Below are positions 24,868-32,465 of a stretch of DNA of 44,612 nt, piece by piece. Within the stretch, counting starts at the first letter, position 1, and each line of letters opens with the position of its first letter. The notes under the pieces are model-generated. The model worked only from the letters and a program-made list of their open reading frames with translations. It ran no database searches and had not been told where the DNA came from. Both the position numbers and the translations under genes were made by a program. Source of the DNA: CAYRVX01 sp964642165 (lineage in GTDB: Bacteria; Planctomycetota; Phycisphaerae; SM23-33); contig CAZXOC010000020.1 in NCBI GenBank assembly GCA_964642165.1, forward strand, positions 1 to 44,612. The letters run 5' to 3'.

Positions 24868-25446
24868 CTACTCCCTGAGCGCCCGCGCCACGGTGTGGTG
24901 GCGGCCCTGCTTGAGCTTCTCGTAGTTGCCGAACACGTCGCGGAAGTTGCGCTTGATGAACTCCCGCAGGCCGGAGACCGTCACGACGACGAGTTGGCCG
25001 CCGGGCTTCAGGTGGTCGCGGGCGTCGGACAGGATCACGTAGAGCAGTTCGCGTCCGACCTTGGCCGGCAGGTTGGCCAGGACGTTGTCGAAGCGGACGC
25101 CGCCGACCTCGCTGAACGCGTTGGACAGGTACGCCCGGCAGTTGGTCAGGCCGTTCCTCTCGGCGTTCCGACGAGCGTACTCGACGGCGACGTAGTCCTT
25201 GTCCACCAGGTGGACCGTGCCGTTCGGCGTCTCGGCGGCGACGGCCAGCCCGATCGCGCCGTATCCGCAGCCGAGGTCCAGCGTCACGTCGCCGTCGCGG
25301 ACGTCGGCGTGCCGAACGAGCAGGTACGAGCCGTCGTCGACCCGCCTCGGGCTGAACAGCCCCCACGTGCTGTGGAAGGTCAGCTCGCGCCCGCGCAGGC
25401 GGGCCTTGAAGACGACGTCCCGCTTGAGCTCGTCGGCGGTCTTCAT
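24868..25446 (-). CDS. RsmC-like small-domain SAM methyltransferase
   Basis: A 192-residue class I methyltransferase resembling the catalytic half of RsmC, which methylates a guanine of 16S rRNA. Residues 22-43 (LTFHSTWGLFSPRRVDDGSY) match the RsmC-type entry segment, LDLGCGYGAIG at 56-66 is the SAM-binding loop, VDKD near 81-84 is the ribose-binding acid, and ANLPAK at 124-129 stands where base methyltransferases have NPPF. The Leu and Ala in that motif are unusual. The C-terminal RHHTV resembles the end of this family. ATG 25446 overlaps the nitroreductase stop in an ATGA junction, so translation is coupled. The target is likely rRNA but unproven. Confidence 0.82.
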   Translation of the reverse strand: MKTADELKRDVVFKARLRGRELTFHSTWGLFSPRRVDDGSYLLVRHADVRDGDVTLDLGCGYGAIGLAVAAETPNGTVHLVDKDYVAVEYARRNAERNGLTNCRAYLSNAFSEVGGVRFDNVLANLPAKVGRELLYVILSDARDHLKPGGQLVVVTVSGLREFIKRNFRDVFGNYEKLKQGRHHTVARALRE

Positions 25447-25988
25447 ACCCGCTCGCCCTTCCGTCCGGTGCGGTCAGCACTCGTCTCGCCGAAGCGGTTG
25501 TGGTGGGTCACATCGGCGAGGCGGGACTTCTGCGGCCGCTTGGGCTGCTCGGCCGGCTTGCCCACCGGCAGCAGCGCCCAGACGCGCAGGGTCTCCGGCA
25601 CGCCGAGCAGCTCGCGGACGTCGTCCTCGTGGGGGCGCAGCGCCCCCTCGACCCAGCAGGCGGCGTAGCCCAGCGCCACGGCCGCCAGCAGCATGTTCTC
25701 CATGGCCGCCGAGGCGTCCTGGACGTAGAACTTGCCGTACGGCGTGCCCCGCTCCTCGAGGAGCAGCACGATGGCCGCCGGCGTGCCCTTCATCGCCCCG
25801 CTGACGGGCCGCAGGGCCTCCATCGTCTGCGGGTCGTCCACGATGACGTACTGGCGGAGCTGCATGTTGCAGCCGCTGGGGGCCTCGATGCCCGCGGCGA
25901 CGATCCGCTCGAGCACGTCGCGGGGCACGGCGTGCTCCTGGTAGCTGCGAACGCTGCGGCGGGCGCTGATCACTTCGAAGAAGTCCAT
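25443..25988 (-). CDS. Nitroreductase family FMN oxidoreductase
   Basis: These FMN enzymes reduce nitro groups, quinones or other small electrophiles with NAD(P)H. The 181-residue protein has ARRSVRSYQ at residues 9-17 (FMN phosphate site), EAPSGCNMQLRQYVIV near 35-50, DASAAMENMLLAA near 90-102, and GVPETLRVWALLPVGKP near 128-144, all standard for the family. ATG 25988 follows GAAGGGA. On the minus strand TATCAT (26023-26018) lies 30 bases upstream as a possible -10 without a clear -35. It is the first gene of a three-gene leftward run with the methyltransferase and the DUF3857 protein. Its physiological substrate is unknown. Confidence 0.88.
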   Translation of the reverse strand: MDFFEVISARRSVRSYQEHAVPRDVLERIVAAGIEAPSGCNMQLRQYVIVDDPQTMEALRPVSGAMKGTPAAIVLLLEERGTPYGKFYVQDASAAMENMLLAAVALGYAACWVEGALRPHEDDVRELLGVPETLRVWALLPVGKPAEQPKRPQKSRLADVTHHNRFGETSADRTGRKGERV

Positions 25989-26069
25989 GCGACGTCCCTT
26001 CCGTTGGCGCGTCGGGCATGATACCGCGCGGCGCGGGGCGCGGGACAGGGCCGGCGCCCGCCGGCGCGC

Positions 26070-26098
26070 TTGACTTCGGGGCGGCGCGGGAGTATGCC
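26070..26098 (+). promoter_or_regulatory. Candidate sigma70 promoter of the Tat-exported oxidoreductase
   Basis: TTGACT (26070-26075, 5 of 6) and TATGCC (26093-26098, 3 of 6) are separated by 17 bases, and the gene starts 67 bases later. Confidence 0.5.
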
Positions 26099-26165
26099 GT
26101 CAGGGGTGTGTGTTCCCGTGGGCATCCGGTACGAATCGCCTCACGCGAGGACAAGGAGAACAGCC

Positions 26166-27455
26166 ATGGCGAAGACGGAAGAGAAGGTGACGCGGCGGGA
26201 TTTTGTGAAGGGGGCGGTGGCGGCCGGCGTGGCAGCCGGCAGCTTCCGCATCCTGAACGCCTCGCCGAAGGGCGGCGGAAGGAGCTTCAAGGTCGGGCTG
26301 ATCGGCTGCGGCGGGCGCGGCGGCGGGGCGATCAGCGACCATCTGCGCGCCGCCAAGGCGCTCAACACGGCGTTGAACGTCGGCATCGAGTGCAAGCCCT
26401 GGGCGTTCGCCGACTGGTCCAAGGGCAAGGCCGAACGCTACGGGCAGCGCCACGGCGTGCCGAAGGAACGCTGCTTCGGCGGCGGCGACGCCTACCGCAA
26501 GCTGATCGACTCCGGCGTGGACACCGTGCTGATGGCGACGCCGCCGGTCTTCCGCCCGCTGCACTTCGAGGCGTGCATCGAGGCGGGCAAGCACGTGTTC
26601 TTCGAGAAGCCGGTGGCGGTGGACCCGGTGGGCTGCCGGCGCGTGATCGCGGCCGGGGAGAAGGCCAAGGCCAAGGGCCTGACGGTCGTCGCCGGCACGC
26701 AGCGGCGCCACGAGCGCGGGCGCCTGCGCCACGTGGCGGCCCTGCGAGAAGGCGCCCTCGGGCGAATCATGGGCGGGCGCGTCTCCTGGTGCATGGGACA
26801 GATCTTCTCCAATCGCCCGATCAACCCCAAGGGCCCCGGCGACCTCGCCGGGTCGGGCCGGTGGCAGCTCTGGGTCGAGATGTCCGGCGACCACATCGTC
26901 GAGCAGCACGTCCACAACCTCGACATCGCCAACTGGTACCTCGGTGCCCATCCGGTATCGGCCGTGGGGTTCGGCGGCCGCGCTCGGCGAAAGCCCGGAA
27001 ACATGTACGACTTCTTCAGCATCGATCTCGAATACCCCGGCGGCATCCACATCCACAGCACCTGCCGGCAGTGCCCCGACTGCTTCAATTGGGTCGGCGA
27101 GCACTTCACCTACGAGAAGCGCCCGCCGCGAGGCTACAAGGCCAAGGACCCGCTGCCGGCGGAGATCCCCCAGGAGGGCGGCTCGCAGGTGCAGGAGCAC
27201 ACCGACATGCTCTACTTCCTGCTCAAGGGCAAGCCGCTCAACGAGGCGCGGAACGTCGCCGAATCGACCGCGGTGGCCGTCATGGGACGCGAGTCCGCCT
27301 TCTGCGGCAAGCGCATCAGCTGGAAGGCGATGATGGAGGATGCCAAGCAGGACATCTACAACCTCCAGCTCAAGCCCACCGCCGAGGACTTCGAGAAGGA
27401 CGACGTGCCCCTGCTGAAGGACGGCGACGTTCGTCTCGCAGGCCGGCCTTGGTGA
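26166..27455 (+). CDS. Tat-exported Gfo/Idh/MocA family oxidoreductase
   Basis: Family members oxidise or reduce sugars and cyclitols with bound NAD(P). The 429-residue protein starts with a twin-arginine signal, TRRDFVKGAVAAGVAAGS (residues 9-26), so it should be exported folded with its cofactor. The dinucleotide loop is VGLIGCGGRGGGA (43-55), FFEKPVAVD at 145-153 has the conserved Glu147-Lys148-Pro149, and EQHVHNLDIANWYLG near 245-259 carries the catalytic-region His/Asp. The later segment HSTCRQCPDCFNWVGEHF contains three close cysteines. AAGGAGAA precedes ATG 26166 and a promoter candidate is at 26070. It is a single gene convergent with the zinc-ribbon gene. Secreted members of this type are frequent in planctomycetes. 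The substrate is unknown. Confidence 0.9.
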   Translation: MAKTEEKVTRRDFVKGAVAAGVAAGSFRILNASPKGGGRSFKVGLIGCGGRGGGAISDHLRAAKALNTALNVGIECKPWAFADWSKGKAERYGQRHGVPKERCFGGGDAYRKLIDSGVDTVLMATPPVFRPLHFEACIEAGKHVFFEKPVAVDPVGCRRVIAAGEKAKAKGLTVVAGTQRRHERGRLRHVAALREGALGRIMGGRVSWCMGQIFSNRPINPKGPGDLAGSGRWQLWVEMSGDHIVEQHVHNLDIANWYLGAHPVSAVGFGGRARRKPGNMYDFFSIDLEYPGGIHIHSTCRQCPDCFNWVGEHFTYEKRPPRGYKAKDPLPAEIPQEGGSQVQEHTDMLYFLLKGKPLNEARNVAESTAVAVMGRESAFCGKRISWKAMMEDAKQDIYNLQLKPTAEDFEKDDVPLLKDGDVRLAGRPW

Positions 27456-27500
27456 TGACAGCCTGACGCGCAGCCCGGTATGCCGGCAGCGTGCCCTCGT

Positions 27501-27519
27501 CCCGCGGACGCGACGCGGG
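27501..27519. terminator. Hairpin between convergent genes
   Basis: CCCGCG-gacgcga-CGCGGG is a perfect 6-base stem in the 111-base space between the oxidoreductase and zinc-ribbon stops. No U-run follows. It may act as a bidirectional terminator. Confidence 0.35.
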
Positions 27520-27566
27520 GCGGGGGCATGCTTTCTGCGCCGCCGGCGGATGGCGGCGAGCGCGGG

Positions 27567-29438
27567 CTAATCGAAGATGCTCGGCCCGGTCGGCAGGGGA
27601 CCGTCCACGTTGGGGTCGGGCTTGTTGGGGTCGAAGCCGAGATCCTCGGCGACGGGATTGCCCATGCCCGGCGCGGTGACGGGCGGCCTCGGCTTGGGCC
27701 TCGTCGCGGCGACGGCGGGCCGAGACGCCGGGGGCTTCGGCGCCGCCGGCGCCTTGGCGGCGGGGTTGACGTACGTGAGCTGATGGTACAACTCGTCGGC
27801 CAGGTACAGAATGAGCCGCCGCCCCGAGCCTGCGAACCTCAGCTTGGCGTCCAGGGCGTCCCGGCCTCGCGTCAGGGCGACCTGGAAGACGCCGGGCCCG
27901 ATCTGCCGGCCGACACCGCGGACATGGGCCTCGGTAATGGCCAGCTCGATGCCGTCGGGCGTCGCGCCCGGGGCGACGATGACCTTCTGCCCGGGCGCGG
28001 CCTGGATGGCCGCCATGACCGGGTCGCGGAGCAGCGGCTTGAGGTGGCGCGGGGGCTGCTCGACGTACGTTCCGGCCAGGTCGATCGCCGAGAGCTTCCC
28101 CGGCGCGTCCTCGCGGGCCACATCCACGTAGTCCACGCCGCGGACGTACAGCCCGCCCTTCGTCAGGTCGCTGGGCGCGCGGAAGAGGAACGTGACCTCG
28201 CGGGACTGCCTGGGCCGGAGACGCACCGTCAGCGGGCGGCTTGCCACGGGGAACAGCCCCTTGCCGTCGGCCGGCGTGCCCAGGGCATCGAACCGCTCGT
28301 CGCCGAAGGCCAAGCGGACGTCGTGCCTGTGGACGTCGCGCCCGGGGACCTCCAACCGGAGCGGCTTGCTGCCCGCGGTGATCCGGGTGGCGATCCGCCA
28401 GTAGACCGAGTCGACCGGCGCGGGGTAGTGGCTGCCGACGGCGAAGGGATCGGTCTTGACGGAGAGGACTTCGCAGGTCGGCTGCGCGGGCTTGACGACG
28501 ATGTGCGGCTCGACCGCGCCGGTCGAGGGCGTCTTTGGGTGCCCTGCCTTGACCGCGCGCGTGGCGGGATTCGGGGGCGTGTTGGGGCCCTGCGTGATGT
28601 CGTCGTGGGGCTCGTCGGGCATGAGCATGGGCACGACGATGGCCAGCGGCCCGCCGACGACCACGCCGGCCGCCGCCAGCAGGACGATCCAGCGCAGCAG
28701 ACGCCCCGTGCCGGAGGGCGCCCCGGGCCCTTCGCCGGCCCCGGCCCGCTTGTCCTCGTGGAAGCTCGCCACGGCGCTGACCAGCTCCCCGGCGTCTTCC
28801 GGCGGCGCGGGCGGCCGGAGGTCCTCCGGCTCGTAGTGCCGCTCGAGGGCCTCCAGTCCGGCGGCGGGGTGGACGGCCGCCAACGCCGCGACCGGGTCGT
28901 GGCCCGCCGCCTCGGCGGCCTCGGCCAGCTCGGCCAGCTCGGCGGCCTCCTCGTCCGACACCGGCGTCAGCTCCAGGGCGTGCTCGAACTCCTCCGGCTC
29001 CGGCGCCGGCGGCAGCGCGGGGGGCTCGTCCTCCATGGGGGCCACCAGCTCCAGGCCGTTCTCGTGCGCCCCGCCCCGGGACAGGGCCGGGATCTCGATG
29101 TCCTCCAGGTCGTCCGGCCAGGGGATCTCCAGGGGATGGTCGCAGTTCTTGCAGCGGGCCTTTCGTCCGGCGACGCGTGCGCTGACGCTGACGGTGCGTC
29201 CGCAGCGGGAGCAGGTGACTTCGATCTTTCGGCCTTCGGCCTGTCGGGCCTGTTCGGCGAAGCCCGGCTCGCCGGGCGCGTCGTCGTGGTCGGCGGGCGT
29301 CGTGAGGGTCGGGGCCTGGCCGTTGGCCATCGGCGCCACGGGCACGATGCGCCCGCAGTTCTCGCAGGCGACGGACGACTCGGCGTAGTCGTCGTCGAGC
29401 TTGTTGACGTGTCCGCACTGGCCGCAAAGAACGCGCAC
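27567..29438 (-). CDS. Two-zinc-ribbon membrane protein of unknown function
   Basis: A 623-residue protein in clear layers. Two zinc ribbons open it: Cys5/Cys8 with Cys25/Cys28, and Cys76/Cys79 with Cys96/Cys99. Residues about 110-240 are acidic, Pro/Ala/Glu-rich and probably disordered. One membrane span lies at about 249-273 (WIVLLAAAGVVVGGPLAIVV). The rest, probably outside the membrane, is beta-rich, containing VYWRIATRITAG and VTFLFRAPSDLT, and ends in a Pro/Ala-rich tail (FDPNKPDPNVDGPLPTG). The start is GTG 29438, one base after the NAD synthetase stop, with GGGAGAG inside the end of that gene, so translation is coupled. MJ0042-type ribbons before a span are common in planctomycetes; the role is unknown. 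Confidence 0.8.
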   Translation of the reverse strand: MRVLCGQCGHVNKLDDDYAESSVACENCGRIVPVAPMANGQAPTLTTPADHDDAPGEPGFAEQARQAEGRKIEVTCSRCGRTVSVSARVAGRKARCKNCDHPLEIPWPDDLEDIEIPALSRGGAHENGLELVAPMEDEPPALPPAPEPEEFEHALELTPVSDEEAAELAELAEAAEAAGHDPVAALAAVHPAAGLEALERHYEPEDLRPPAPPEDAGELVSAVASFHEDKRAGAGEGPGAPSGTGRLLRWIVLLAAAGVVVGGPLAIVVPMLMPDEPHDDITQGPNTPPNPATRAVKAGHPKTPSTGAVEPHIVVKPAQPTCEVLSVKTDPFAVGSHYPAPVDSVYWRIATRITAGSKPLRLEVPGRDVHRHDVRLAFGDERFDALGTPADGKGLFPVASRPLTVRLRPRQSREVTFLFRAPSDLTKGGLYVRGVDYVDVAREDAPGKLSAIDLAGTYVEQPPRHLKPLLRDPVMAAIQAAPGQKVIVAPGATPDGIELAITEAHVRGVGRQIGPGVFQVALTRGRDALDAKLRFAGSGRRLILYLADELYHQLTYVNPAAKAPAAPKPPASRPAVAATRPKPRPPVTAPGMGNPVAEDLGFDPNKPDPNVDGPLPTGPSIFD

Positions 29439-29439
29439 G

Positions 29440-31086
29440 TTACTCTCCCAGGGGGGCGTAGCGCTGGGCGATGGGCATCCGCCGGCCCGTGCCGAAGGCA
29501 CGCGTCGTCACCTTCAACACCGGGGCCGCCTGCCGGCGTTTGTGCTCGGCCGAGTCCACCATCGCGATTGCGCGGCGGACCTCCGCGGCGGGCAGCCCCT
29601 GGGCGATGATCTGCTCGGCCGTGTCGTCCGCCTCGATGTACCGCTTGAGGATCTCATCTAGTATATCGTAGGCGGGCAGATTGTCCTGGTCCACTTGGCC
29701 GGGCTTCAGCTCGGCGCTGGGGGCCTTGGCGAGGGTACTGGCGGGGATCCTCTCGCGGCCGGCCTCGTCGTTGAGCTGCCTTGCCAGGCGGTAGACGTCG
29801 GTCTTGAGCACGTCGCCGATGGGCGCCAGCCCCCCGGCCATGTCGCCGTACAGCGTGCAGTAGCCGGTGGACAGCTCGCTCTTGTTGCCGGTGGCGAGGG
29901 CCAGGTGCCCCTCGGCGTTGCTGAGGGCCATCACGACGGTGCCGCGGATGCGAGCCTGGACGTTCTCGGAGGCGACCCCGCCGCCTTCGGCCGCAAGTGT
30001 CTTGGCCAGCGAAGCTTCGAACGCCGCGTGCATGGGTTCGATCTCGACGACCCGCCAGTGGATGCCGAGGTGGGCGGCCAGGGCCTCGGCGTCGGCGAGG
30101 CTGTGGGGGCTGCTGTAGCGGCTCGGCATGCCCAGGCCGTAGACGTTGCCCGGCCCCAGGGCGTCGGCGGCCAGCGTCGCCACGACCGCCGAGTCGATCC
30201 CGCCCGAGAGGCCCAGCACCACGCGGCGGAACCCGCACTTGCCCACGTAGTCTCGCAGGCCCAGCTTCAGGGCCGCCGACAGGCGGGCCATCTCGTCGCC
30301 CACGGGCTCGATGCGCCCGGACGGCTCGCCGAGGTCCACCACCAGCAGGTCCTCGCGGAAGCCGGCGGCCCGGGCGATCACTTCGCCGTCCGGCGAGACC
30401 ACGCAACTGCCGCCGTCGAAGATCAACTCGTCGTTGCCGCCGACCTGGTTGACGTAGATGACGGCCGCCTTGCTCCGCGCCGCCTGGCGGCGGAAGAGGT
30501 CGTCCTTCAAGGTGGCCTTGCCCATCTGGTAGGGGCTGGCGGCCATGTTGATGATCATCTCCGCGCCGTCGGCGGCGAGCAGGGCGATGGGGTCGTCGCC
30601 GTAGAGTTCGCGGCCGAGCGCGGCGGCGTCCCAGAGGTCCTCGCAGATGCTCAGTCCCACGCGGCGCCCGGCGAACTCGATGCAGGCAGGCTTGCCGCCC
30701 GGCTGGAAGTACCTCGTCTCGTCGAAGACGTCGTACGTGGGCAGAAGTGTTTTGACATGAACGAGTTGGATCTTCCCGTCGGCGAGCAGCGCCGCGGCGT
30801 TCTGGACGGGGCGCCCCTGCCGGCCGGGCGTCCGCCGGACGAAACCCACCAACGCCGCCATCGCCGTGCAGTGCCGAGCGAGGTCTTCGACGGCCCGGAC
30901 GTTGTCCGCGACGAACCGCTCCTTCCGCAGCAGGTCCCGGGGGGGATAGCCGACCACCGACAGCTCGCCGGTGACGACCAGGTCGCAGCCGGCGGCGGCC
31001 GCCTCGTCGATGGCCCGGGCGATCCGAGCGGCGTTGCCCGCAATGTCCCCCACGATCGGGTCGAGCTGTGCCAGGGCAATTCTCAT
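29440..31086 (-). CDS. nadE: Glutamine-dependent NAD+ synthetase
   Basis: This enzyme makes NAD+ from nicotinate adenine dinucleotide, ATP and ammonia taken from glutamine. The 548-residue chain joins an N-terminal nitrilase-type glutaminase (Glu41 in TGELS, Lys112 in HVKTLLP, Cys148 in LSICEDLW) to a C-terminal ATP pyrophosphatase-type synthetase (SGGIDS at 294-299, LATGNKSELSTGY, GDMAGGLAPIGDVLKTDVY). Both halves look intact and of usual length. ATG 31086 has only a weak site upstream; TGTAAT on the minus strand (31120-31115) could be the -10. It is followed, one base after its stop, by the zinc-ribbon protein gene. Confidence 0.96.
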   Translation of the reverse strand: MRIALAQLDPIVGDIAGNAARIARAIDEAAAAGCDLVVTGELSVVGYPPRDLLRKERFVADNVRAVEDLARHCTAMAALVGFVRRTPGRQGRPVQNAAALLADGKIQLVHVKTLLPTYDVFDETRYFQPGGKPACIEFAGRRVGLSICEDLWDAAALGRELYGDDPIALLAADGAEMIINMAASPYQMGKATLKDDLFRRQAARSKAAVIYVNQVGGNDELIFDGGSCVVSPDGEVIARAAGFREDLLVVDLGEPSGRIEPVGDEMARLSAALKLGLRDYVGKCGFRRVVLGLSGGIDSAVVATLAADALGPGNVYGLGMPSRYSSPHSLADAEALAAHLGIHWRVVEIEPMHAAFEASLAKTLAAEGGGVASENVQARIRGTVVMALSNAEGHLALATGNKSELSTGYCTLYGDMAGGLAPIGDVLKTDVYRLARQLNDEAGRERIPASTLAKAPSAELKPGQVDQDNLPAYDILDEILKRYIEADDTAEQIIAQGLPAAEVRRAIAMVDSAEHKRRQAAPVLKVTTRAFGTGRRMPIAQRYAPLGE

Positions 31087-31146
31087 CGGTCCAGGATACA
31101 GGTCCGGCCGGTCGATTACACGAGGAAACCGCGGCGGCAAGTCCTG

Positions 31147-31175
31147 TTGCAATTGTCATCGGTTGCGGCCATAAT
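31147..31175 (+). promoter_or_regulatory. Candidate sigma70 promoter of the lipoprotein-cupin operon
   Basis: TTGCAA (31147-31152, 4 of 6) and CATAAT (31170-31175, 5 of 6) are separated by exactly 17 bases in a locally AT-richer patch. The first gene starts about 140 bases downstream, leaving a long leader. Confidence 0.55.
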
Positions 31176-31322
31176 GCGGTTGATCTATCCACCATGTCCT
31201 GTGTTGCGGTTGGCTTGGGTCTTCGGTGCGGCCGATGGCGCTTTGTTCGGTGTGGCTTCCATGGCTTGGTGCGCCGGGAGGGAACGGCGCGCTCGAGCCG
31301 GACCCGAGTTGGGAAGACGATC

Positions 31323-31679
31323 ATGGCCAAACTGCGTTCTGCGGGGGTGGTTGGCGTCCTGGTCGCCGCGGCGTGCCTCTCAGGCTGCGGCAAGGAAGTG
31401 AGGCTGACGTTCATCAACCTGACGAACGAAAGCCGCGACGTGCACGTCACGTCGCCCGGGGCAGACAGGCAGTACCTCGGCGTGATTCCGCCGCTGGGCA
31501 AGATCCGGCACACGCTGCGGATCGAGAAGAAGTACCTGCCGGCGACGTGCCGATGGACGGCCGGTGCGCACGCCGAGAGCTTCCGCGTGACCCGCCAGAG
31601 CGACCGGCGGCTGTGGATCGGCATCCGCTCGCCCGCATCGGCGCCGCCCGGCGGGCAAGGCGCCGTCGAATACGACTGA
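31323..31679 (+). CDS. Small predicted lipoprotein
   Basis: A 118-residue protein with a lipoprotein signal: MAKLRSAGVVGVLVAAACLSGC, with lipobox LSGC and the modified Cys at residue 22. The mature part is one short domain, probably beta-sandwich (VRLTFINLTNESRDVHVTS), with a second Cys at about residue 78 and basic segments. It would be attached to a membrane from the periplasmic side. I do not recognise a family. ATG 31323 follows GGGAAGA, and a promoter candidate lies at 31147-31175. The cupin gene begins 43 bases after its stop, so it may open the operon. Confidence 0.7.
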   Translation: MAKLRSAGVVGVLVAAACLSGCGKEVRLTFINLTNESRDVHVTSPGADRQYLGVIPPLGKIRHTLRIEKKYLPATCRWTAGAHAESFRVTRQSDRRLWIGIRSPASAPPGGQGAVEYD

Positions 31680-31722
31680 GCAGCTCAACCGTCAGGCCCC
31701 AGGGGCGGCGGAGTCGGATTGG

Positions 31723-32028
31723 ATGGAGATCGTGAACGCCATCGCGAAGGTTCGGTTCGCCTCGGCGCGTCCGCAGCGGGTCAGCCTCGCCCGGAACGAC
31801 GCCTGCGTCGTCGAGCTGCTGTGCCTGGAGCCCGGGCAGGAAGCAAGGGTCTCGGCCGGCACGTGGATGTACTACGTGGTCACCGGCACGGCGACGGTCA
31901 CGGCGGGCGAGCAGGCGAACGAGCTGACGCCCGGGCAGATGGCGGCGGCCCAGGCGGGCGAAGCCCACACCGTCGCCAACGCCGGAGAGGCGCGGCTGGT
32001 TTGTCTGGCGGCCGGGCGGCCGGGCTGA
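31723..32028 (+). CDS. Small cupin-domain protein
   Basis: A 101-residue single-domain cupin. ELLCLEPGQEARVSAGTW followed by MYYVVTGTATVTAGEQ matches the first cupin motif and its glycine turn, and LTPGQMAAAQAGEAHTVANA matches the second. The metal-binding histidines of the first motif are missing (positions are Arg, Ser and Tyr), while His82 of the second is present, so metal binding is doubtful. Small cupins often act as sugar isomerases, ligand sensors or partners of larger enzymes. It is followed 27 bases later by the cyclophilin-like gene, then by the isomerase-like gene. The start ATG 31723 has a modest GGAG upstream. Confidence 0.8.
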   Translation: MEIVNAIAKVRFASARPQRVSLARNDACVVELLCLEPGQEARVSAGTWMYYVVTGTATVTAGEQANELTPGQMAAAQAGEAHTVANAGEARLVCLAAGRPG

Positions 32029-32055
32029 CGATAATACCTTCTGGGAGAGACCATT

Positions 32056-32436
32056 GTGTCCGAGCAGATCGCCATCGACTTCGGCGAGCTGACCGTCCGG
32101 GCCGAATGGAACGACTCGCCGGCGGCACGCCGGATCGCCCGGGCCCTGCCGATCGAGGCCCGCGCCCACACGTGGGGCGAAGAGGTCTACTTCCCGATCG
32201 GCCTGGCGATGGAGCTGACCGACGCGGCGCGGTCGGACATGGCCGTGGGCGAGATCGCCTACTGGCCGGCCGGACAGGCCTTCTGCATCTTCTTCGGCCC
32301 GACCCCCGCCAGCCAGCCCGGCGGCGGGCCCCGGGCCGCCAGCGACGTCGAGCCCCTCGGACGCATTCTCGGGGACACCGACGCCCTGAAGTCCGTCGCC
32401 GACGGGCAGAAGGTCGTTCTTTCCGCCGGCCAGTGA
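32056..32436 (+). CDS. Cyclophilin-like domain protein (DUF369/TM1367-like)
   Basis: A 126-residue protein resembling the prokaryotic cyclophilin-like fold family. Typical features are ARALPIEARAHTWGEEVYF (residues about 28-46), VGEIAYWPAGQAFCIFFGPTP (68-88) and ASDVEPLGRILGD (96-108). The family has the cyclophilin barrel without known prolyl isomerase activity, and its role is unknown. The GTG start at 32056 follows GGGAGAG. It lies between the cupin and the TIM-barrel gene, both small or ligand-binding proteins, which hints at one small-molecule pathway. Confidence 0.75.
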   Translation: MSEQIAIDFGELTVRAEWNDSPAARRIARALPIEARAHTWGEEVYFPIGLAMELTDAARSDMAVGEIAYWPAGQAFCIFFGPTPASQPGGGPRAASDVEPLGRILGDTDALKSVADGQKVVLSAGQ

Positions 32437-32465
32437 CGGCCGCGCGGGCCGCGCGAGACGAAGCC

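Noticed and set aside
21003..24878. A nearly 1300-codon open frame on the plus strand opposite the DUF3857 gene
   Set aside because: It is a shadow. At this GC content the antisense frames stay open; its translation is Arg/Val/Gly/His-rich with no domain, while the minus strand has a signal peptide, motifs and a good start.
28911..28960. Tandem GGCCTCGGCCAGCTCGGCC-like microrepeat
   Set aside because: It lies in the Ala/Glu/Leu-rich disordered spacer of the zinc-ribbon protein and reflects repeated codons rather than a DNA element.
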